From NCBI GenBank assembly GCA_902805475.1, contig CADCSX010000023.1:3472001-3536000 (forward strand): a stretch of DNA of 64,000 nucleotides, read 5' to 3'. The DNA is from Entonaema liquescens. Taxonomy: Eukaryota; Ascomycota; Sordariomycetes; Xylariales; Xylariaceae. The translations under genes were made by a program, and so were the position numbers. The notes beneath the pieces were generated by a model. It was given only the letters and a program-made list of their open reading frames with translations. It ran no database searches and had not been told where the DNA came from. This document shows positions 56,670 to 64,000 of the stretch, one piece after another (the first letter of the stretch is position 1; each line of letters starts with the position of its first letter).

Positions 56670-58116
56670 TTTCACCCCACCGCAGATTAAAAAAAAGAAA
56701 AAAAAAAAAAGAGGAAAATGTTTCCCCAACGAAAAAAGACGAACGCGTATGTACAGCTAGCTATGTCGAAACACATAGATCTTTGGACAGGCTCAGTGCT
56801 TTACTTTACTCCTTAAAAGCTGGGGAGGGGCGCGGACGGAACATTTGATATTGACGTCTTGACTTTTTTTTTTTTACGACTAGTTAAATCATGATACGAT
56901 ACCACGAAGAATAAGAAAAAGGGACAGAGGGATGGGATAAGTATGTGTGCTTTGTTTTATCTCGAGTTGCCTTGCAAAAAGGACGGGGAAGGGATATCTG
57001 GTCGAAAAAGAAGAACATATATCTAACCTGTACCTTGACGCCGGTTGCTGACGGTAAGGGGCTATACATGTTGTTACGCGTAAGATTATTGTCATTATCA
57101 TCAACGGTAGCATTTGATTATCTACCTAGGCAGGTAGTTAGTTACCTGTTGTGACGAGGTAAGAAAGAAAGAAACGCGTGCGGTGTATGGGCTTGTATAT
57201 AGGAGTATAGGCGAGTGTAATAAAGAATACATGTTTTATAGTATTTGGGGTGTTTATATTGGTGGTTTTAACTTGCACATATCTACTGATTAAATGGTGT
57301 ATATTGGTTCTGTTTGAATCTTTGATTTTGCATCTTTTCCTGTTGCATGGTACCTAAACTAATTAGTAATTTCATAGTAAATTTAATCTCTATATTTTAC
57401 ACATCTACACATCTAGTTACATAAAGTGAAACTAGGAATTAAAATTCATTCCTTTTCCTTGTTGTCAATCGGCCCATAGCCATGAACTTACATACAACCT
57501 TGATTCTTTAGGTTAGTAGACTCTTTTTTTCTCTCTTCTCCCCTCTAACTAGCGCTAGCTATCATTTAACCTAGTCTCTAGTCTATGTCAAATTCACATG
57601 CTTGAGAAACACGTTCCGTAAGCACGCGACCTCATTGGTAAAAAAGCTTCGACGACGAGAAATCGACTATGCCTTACGGAGTCTGGGTGATGGATAGTGT
57701 AGCAGACGGGAGGGAGATATGGGGCGTTCCGCGGGAAGAACCAACCCCCTCCCCTGGTCGAAAAGGTCTAGCGGGAGCCCCGCTGGGAATACATATGTGA
57801 CGCAAAGAGCTTGAAAACACCGCTACCGATCCCCGATCCCCGTACTATGTATTTGTACTGTGTAGGACACGCTCTTCTGCCGAATTTCTTCGTGTATCTT
57901 GTTACAAAAACCCTCGAATTTACCTCGTCGCATTTCGCCATATCTCGTTTCTTCTTCAATTGGCCTAGGACTGGTTTAATCTTTTATAATCTATTTGCTT
58001 GAAATTTAATTACCCCCGTTTGCAACCGAAAATAATAAAATCCTCTTATCGCGACAAGCGAACCAACCCCCTAAGCTCTGTACACGAAACGAGCCCCGCG
58101 ACTTTGTTGATCGAAG
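56670..58116. other. intergenic
   Basis: 1.45 kb between GLT1 and VTC4. It holds poly-A/T runs just after the GLT1 stop and CT-rich DNA near 57523-57545. No gene is supported. Confidence 0.6.
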
Positions 58117-60534
58117 ATGCGTTTCGGCAAGACTCTTCGCGAGTCCATATACCCGCCATGGAAGGACTACTATATCGATTACGCGAAGCTGAAGACCATG
58201 TTACGGGAGGATAGAAAAGAGGAGGATGATGTACCGTGGACCGAAGATGACGAGAACCGTTTCTGCGACGAGGTATTCAACGCGCAGCTGGAGAAGGTGG
58301 CTCAATTCCAGGAGAAGACCGTTAGCAGTTTGAAAGAGCGCGCTGAGGTGGCTTTCGAGACGCTGAAGGAGATGACACCCTCTGACGATAAGCCTAAGAG
58401 CGACATCACCGCTTCCCGGCTGAAGGAGCTTAAGAGCGAGCTGGACGCTATTACCAACGAAGTTAAGGAGTTGAAGAAATATAGTAGCGCCAATTATACT
58501 GGCTTCCTTAAGATTGCGAAGAAGCACGATCGTAAGCGTGGTGACCGCTACAAGGTCCGGCCTATGATGCGGGTCAGTCTGTCGGAGCGCGGCTTCAATT
58601 CGGAGCAGGCATATACGCCTCTCCTCACGAAGCTATCTCTGATGTACTATGCCATCAACGAAAATCTGGACGAGGGCGAACAGGGTCAGCCGTTAGATAT
58701 TGATTTGGAGAGTCAACACGAGGTACACAATGGCGAGCGATATACAGCCCATAAATGTAGGTCGTTAAGGTCACTGTAACTCTATGCTCGAGCTAACGTA
58801 GTTTTCACAGTTTGGATACACACGGACAACCTGCTCGAGGTTAAGACGGCCATCTTGCGACACCTACCTGCGCTTGTCTACACCCAGCAGGCTGGGCAAG
58901 AGCCCGACGGCAACGAAGATCCCAAGATCACCTCTCTCTACTTCGACAACTCCAAATTCGAACTATACTGTAGGAAGGTGGACCGCCAAGTCGACGCTTC
59001 GTCTATGAGGTTGCGCTGGTACGGGCAATTAGATGCGAATCCGGAAATCATCCTGGAACAGAAGATAGTGCACGAAAATGGCATTAGCGAGGAGAAGAAG
59101 TTTAATATCAAAACCAAGTATATCAAGCAGTTTATCGATGGTCAGTACGGAATGGAGAAGACGATCCAAAAAATGGAAAGACAGGGTCAGACGGCTGAAG
59201 CTATCCAATCGTTTGAACTTACCGTAGGGGAGATTCAGGACTTCATCATCAAATCTAAGCTGGAACCTATTCTACGGGCCAACTATACCCGTACGGCGTT
59301 CCAAAAACCTTCCGATGATCGTATCCGAATCTCGATCGACACCGACATCGCTTTTATCCGCGAGGACACCCTGGATCGTGATAGGCCGTGTCGCGATCCC
59401 CAAGAATGGCATCGACGAGATATTGACGAAAACAAGATGAAGTACCCCTTCAAAAACATAAACCAGAGCGAAGTATCGAGATTTCCTTATGCACTCCTTG
59501 AGATCAAGCTGAAGGAGGAAGGAGGGCGCAAGCGGCCGGGATGGGTAGAAGACTTGATGGTGTCTCATCTGGTCCACTCTGCGCCAAGGTTCTCTAAATT
59601 CGTACACGGAGTTGCATCCCTTTTCGAGGATTATGTTAACCATTTGCCTCTTTGGTTGAGCGACCTTGAGACGGATATTCGCAAAGATCCTCAGACGGCT
59701 CATGATGAGGAGGAACAACGGAAAGCGCAGCAGGCGGAAGACGCTATGGCTGTGGGCAGCTTTTTGGGTGGCGGCGCTGCCGCTGCTAGAATCGGCTCTT
59801 ATAAACCGGCGACGAGTTCACCTGTTGGAAAGTCGTACCTATCGGAGCGAGCTGCTAGGGACGCCAGGGCGTCCGCGCCTCCAGCTCCTGTAAATGGCCG
59901 TGGTGGACGAGATGATGAGGATGGCACAGGAAATGGATCTTCCCAGCAAAGGGGCTATGGGACTCTTTCTTCTGTCTTGCCTGGCTTCTCACTATCGCGA
60001 TATTCCCGTGCAAAGCGTCAGCGAGCACAACTTCCCGAAGGCGTTACAAAGCCAGAGGTATGGCTTAAGAACGCCGGGCCACTTCAGGTTGAGCCTAAGG
60101 TATGGCTTGCTAATGAGCGAACGTTCCTCAAATGGCAGCACATCTGCATCCTTCTCGGTAGCTTGGCAATTAGTCTATACACAGCAGCGGGGGAAAACTT
60201 CCTCGCTGAGTGTATGGGCATCGCATATATTGTGATTGCTATCTTGGCTGGAGCATGGGGATACATCATGTTGCATAAGCGCCGCGACATGATCGTGGAG
60301 CGCAGCGGCAAAGACTTTGACAACATGATTGGTCCGTTAGTTGTGAGCGCTGCCTTGATGCTTGCTTTGATACTTAACTTTGTCTTCTCGGTAAGATCAC
60401 CTTCGTATTGGTTTATTATATCTTGAGTGAAAGCTAACCTACACTCTTACGTTTAGTACCGAGCCGCATTTGCAAAATTGGATAGCGAGCTGCTAAACAA
60501 GACTGAAGTAGTATTTATCAGGGAGCTTGTGTAA
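58117..60534 (+). CDS. VTC4: VTC4 polyphosphate polymerase
   Basis: Catalytic subunit of the vacuolar transporter chaperone complex, which makes polyphosphate from ATP and moves it into the vacuole. Exons 58117-58756, 58811-60390 and 60457-60534 give 765 residues; introns are 54 and 66 nt. The SPX domain (about 1-170) starts MRFGKTLRESIYPPWKDYY and includes YTGFLKIAKKHDRKRG, the inositol-pyrophosphate site. The tunnel-shaped polymerase domain (about 210-500) has SLYFDNSKFELYCRKVDRQV, SMRLRWYGQ, ILEQKIVHENG and FPYALLEIKLKEEGG, with the Arg/Lys/Glu pattern of triphosphate tunnel enzymes. A linker with Gly/Ser leads to the C-terminal DUF202 bundle: ICILLGSLAISLYTAA, IAYIVIAILAGAWGYIML and PLVVSAALMLALILNFVF. 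The last exon encodes only the final 25 residues. A second SPX protein, NUC-2, is in the same window. Confidence 0.97.
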
Positions 60535-61512
60535 AATATTAAACGGTGCTTAACAGATGGTAGCGTGTATTGTCAGTGTGTCTCATATTCTTAGGTTGAG
60601 ATGTGTAAAGAACTTGTTCGTTCTATAGGTACTGCATGGGTGGTTCTGTCAAAATTGTCGTTTGCATAGGCCAGTCAAATGTACCGAGAGTGTTTATATA
60701 TAGGTACCTGAATAGTAAGAATTTATTAGTACTACTGGCCTTGTCGAGATGGTTAAAAGTAAGGAGAAAAGAGTGGCACGAATAGTAATCTGTCAGCGTC
60801 GAAGATGGAGAAAAGGAGTGTCGTACATTACCTACCTCCTAAGATACATGTAGGTATTATACATAATAAATTGGGGTGGTGGAGTTATGTAAGCAATTAG
60901 CTCGGAAACTATATTAACCTAAGGCAAGTATAATCCACGCAGCTGCCAACTTCCTGAATGGCTACTTCCAAATGCAATGTCTTGTTTCAGTGTAATGCAG
61001 CCAGTCCAAGTCCATGAGGCTGGACTTTTCTGCTGGATTGTGCATGACACGCACCTTACCTGCAGCTTCCTGTTTCGCGCGTCAATGTGCATATCTGCCA
61101 GAGTTCTGCGACTTAAAAAAATAATAAGTTCAATGTTATTTGGAGTGACATCAACCCAAACTACCTCTTAACGTACCTAGGTACCTTTAAGATATCTTTC
61201 TTTAAGTCAAGTTATCAATCTAATCATTCCGCGATTTTATCTTCTTACTATTTCCACCCGGAATAGTAACAAATCATCGCAAGTTCATGTTATTTTTTCT
61301 CTTTTTTCAAAATACCGAGTTTTACCCTTCGATTTCAATTAACTTGTTTGCCTCAGCCATCTTGCGTTAATACCTGAGCTGCGCCCAGCCACAAAAACTG
61401 ACGCGTACCTACATGGTGCAACATCGGCAACGATTAAGAAATATATTGAGATAATTTGCGTCTCCTCACATATTTACCTTTATGCCTGCAAAAGATCTAC
61501 CGCGAACTAGCC
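60535..61512. other. intergenic
   Basis: 978 bp, AT-rich, no supported gene. It contains a short perfect hairpin at 61008-61027. Confidence 0.6.
61008..61027. other. short perfect hairpin
   Basis: aagtcca and tggactt are reverse complements around a 6-base loop (tgaggc). A 7-bp stem of this kind can occur by chance; no role is assigned. Confidence 0.3.
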
Positions 61513-63897
61513 ATGGCCGAACCAAAGAAGAAGGGACTTTTGAGTGGTCTGATGCGCAGGATTAGTAACGCTCAAGGGAGCGGTAAGTTGGTATGTAACC
61601 GCCCCGCAGCGAGTTGGAAGCCTTACTTATAGATCACGAGGTGAAGGATCCGCCACCGAGACGGGCAAGTGATGGCGACGCACTTGTGCGAAGACAACGG
61701 GATGATAGATCCGATTTCATCAATTCTCGTAGGCGGCCGCGTCGTCCGGATCCACGTGATTCGAAAGGTAAAGGTAGGGAACAGCCGAACGGCCACAAGT
61801 ATGAGCCGGCACCCTTGTCAGAATGGCCGCCTTCTGGTATTGCTAGCGAGGAAGAGCTCACGCTCGGTCACGCAATGCAACTCATCTCAAGAGGTGTTCC
61901 GGCGCACAAGGGGCATAAGCGGTCAATCCCTCATGCATCAGATCATTATTACGGGTTGTACACGACTACAGCGGGCAACCACGGTGATGACAATGATACT
62001 GTTAACCAGCATGATACCATGACCCAACTTACAACCCTGACTATCCAGGGCTCCGGTCAGCCTAAATATCCCTGGGAAACTCTTGAGCAACCGAGTCTGG
62101 CCTTTGGATTCGGGAGACGGCCAGGTACTATCACTTTAAACCACTGGGCAAACATTTTCAGCGCAATTCCACCACCGATTGCGCTTCGTGATCCTGGGGT
62201 CGTACCGAGAGAAGTTGATTTAGTCGCCATATTCGACCGACTGCAGGATCTGGAAGCCGGCTTAGAAGATGATAATGATGAACTCTTATACCGCCTATAT
62301 AAGCGCTTTCTAAAAGATCCCGATAAGCTCTTCAGCCCGCACAAGACACTGGAGAAGCAGATCACAGACTTAGTCATGTGCTTGTCAAGCCCGGACTGGA
62401 TTGACTTCTCGATCCCGAAGAATCAAGTTGTCACGAAGTATATATATGACACAAGTCCTTCGAATCAGAAGCTATACTATAAATTCTTTTACCAGTTACT
62501 TCTAAGCCTCGAACTAGAACTGCGAATTAACTCGAAAAAGCATAGCGACTGGGCCAAGGAGAGACTCGTGGAGCATATACCTCCAAGAATTCAGTGGAAT
62601 CTGGCTCTCGCCAGGCGATGGAGAGATTTCGTGCGTATCGAAGATTACGGCGAAGAACCAGATCAGATCAAACTACGGTTCAAAATGAGGAGGAGGCAGG
62701 TTAGCATGCTGAAGAGATTCGCACAGATGATGAAGTGGCCGAATCTTGCTGAGACAATAAGCGAGCTCAAGCAGAGAGATGCCGAGGGAACACTGATGAT
62801 TGTCAGTTCACACGCGATGGCTTTCTTCAGTGGCCTAGTCTTACCAGGGGTACGGGTTCACTATTTACCCCTTTTCACAAAATCGTTGGATTTACTAATT
62901 ATCATATAGCCTACATTTCCTTTCTTGATCATGAACTCTTTGATTGATATCGACCCTGATAAAGCAACCGACAACCTCGCTTTGCTTACGCACCTTCATC
63001 CCCACTGCGGCTTTCAGTACCGCAATAGCTATACTTACTGGAGATCGGCTTGTATCGTCGGTAAGGTTCTTGCGCCAACATGCCACGAGATTGCTGGCTG
63101 GGTTGGTCCAGCGCGACCGACGGGAGATTTAGACCGCTCTCAGATTGCGCGGATTCGTTCTAAGAAGCCGCGACAGAATGTTATGACGCCAGAGGACGTA
63201 ACCTCCATGAGCGACAGATCGGATCCCTTGGGACCACGATCCGAAATCTACCCCGTTGGGGACTACGACTTGCTAATACCCGATACGGACGATATAATAG
63301 ATACGGTTCGGCTTGAGCTAGTCAATCTTAAAGTAGCTACTGATAAGCAGGATTCGGGTCCCAAATGGTTCGACGCGTCGTTACAGTTCGCTATTGATGG
63401 CGTATCGTGGCCACTTCACCTTACGTTTGATGTCTCGTTCATCAATTCTTGGCCATGCTCTGATGGACCTCACCCTCTATTCTTCGATTATGTTTACACT
63501 ACCCGCAAGGTCGACGAAATCGTAAACATTCTAGACTGGGGTAAGCCAAATAGTAGGGAAAGAAGTGTCCGTTCGGCGTTAGCTAGCGGGAGCAAGTCGC
63601 CCGAATATGAACCCATTGCGGGAGGTGACGATGCGGAGAGAGTCCTAGTGGTTGAGGCGTTCGGCAACCGCGACAATGAAGTCTTGGCGCGAGCATGGTG
63701 CTCTCATTGGGGACTCAGCGCAGTAGTAGCGGATATTGGTAGGACTTGGTGAGTTGTTCTCGTCGCACGACGATGGTAGATAATTGATTTGTTGACGGCT
63801 AATGCGACACAGCATGGCGTGCGCCATCCGCGAAGCTTACGCAGCAACCTTGACGGTTGTAATTCTTGTTGAGGATCAACCGGGAGATGCGGAATAA
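61513..63897 (+). CDS. conserved fungal protein of unknown function, one-base frameshift
   Basis: Large soluble protein I cannot assign to a named family. The start at 61513 reads MAEPKKKGLLSGLMRRISNA. After GKLVCNRP the frame would end, and SELEALLIDHEVKDPPPRR continues one frame earlier. Adding one C to the CCCC at 61602-61605 joins them (NRPRSELEALL). The only alternative, a GT-AG intron of 27 nt (61583-61609), is too short and breaks the phase. Coding segments are 61513-62849, 62910-63748 and 63813-63897, about 753 residues. The N-terminal 110 residues are basic and disordered. A helical middle (RIQWNLALARRWRDFVRIED, MLKRFAQMMKW) is followed by a C-terminal region with YWRSACIVGKVLAPTCHEIA, DYDLLIPDTDDIID and ending ATLTVVILVEDQPGDAE. 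No signal peptide or clear membrane segment is seen. Confidence 0.75.
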
Positions 63898-64000
63898 CGA
63901 GGTAACAATCGGAAGTTTCATTGCAAATGCTTGGGATCGTGACGATCACCGGCAAATGGCGACGGTGCAAGACGGGAAGACACACATACACATGCTAATC
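63898..64000. other. window end, non-coding
   Basis: 103 bp downstream of the last stop codon; nothing is recognised. Confidence 0.5.

Overview
The window reads as nuclear DNA of a filamentous ascomycete (Pezizomycotina, most likely Sordariomycetes). The evidence is short GT-AG introns (mostly 47-120 nt) with CTAAC/CTAAT branch sites, fungus-specific families (FunK1 kinase, NUC-2/PHO81, VTC4, CUE5, a Ser/Thr/Pro-rich membrane protein) and long gene-free spacers. I see no rRNA, tRNA, CRISPR array or recognisable transposon. I support 18 protein-coding genes with good evidence and two weak ORFs.

Layout. 1-5.2 kb: 5'-truncated RRP12 (+), VTI1 SNARE (-). 6.9-11.6 kb: FAD amine-oxidase-like protein (+), COX11 (+), a small four-helix membrane protein (+). 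11.8-15.4 kb: nuc-2/PHO81 phosphate regulator (-). 15.4-19.7 kb: gene-free. 19.7-25.9 kb: accessory-looking block with FunK1 kinase (+), DUF4419 protein (+) and a cytochrome P450 (-). 26.6-30.9 kb: divergent pair of CUE5 autophagy receptor (-) and DHX35-like DEAH helicase (+). 32.6-39.6 kb: two single-pass membrane proteins (+) separated by 3.4 kb. 41.1-44.0 kb: BET1 SNARE (+) and APC15 (-). 44.0-48.6 kb: gene-poor. 48.6-49.4 kb: two doubtful ORFs. 49.9-56.7 kb: NADH glutamate synthase GLT1 (+). 58.1-60.5 kb: VTC4 polyphosphate polymerase (+). 61.5-63.9 kb: conserved fungal protein of unknown function (+).

Functionally this is mostly housekeeping: ribosome biogenesis, vesicle fusion (VTI1, BET1), mitochondrial copper delivery, phosphate sensing and storage (two SPX proteins, NUC-2 and VTC4), nitrogen assimilation, selective autophagy and cell cycle. 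The genes are not an operon or an obvious pathway cluster.

Two observations stand out. First, six otherwise well-conserved genes each carry a single-base frameshift at a 4-base homopolymer (five at CCCC, one at TTTT; five are losses of one base). This points to consensus error in the assembly rather than six pseudogenes. Second, the start codon of nuc-2 is split by its first intron (AT^G), so unspliced RNA would read AUG followed directly by UAA. I found no convincing new multi-gene system. The FunK1/DUF4419 block and a possible frameshifted small gene near 48.6 kb are the places where something new is most likely.
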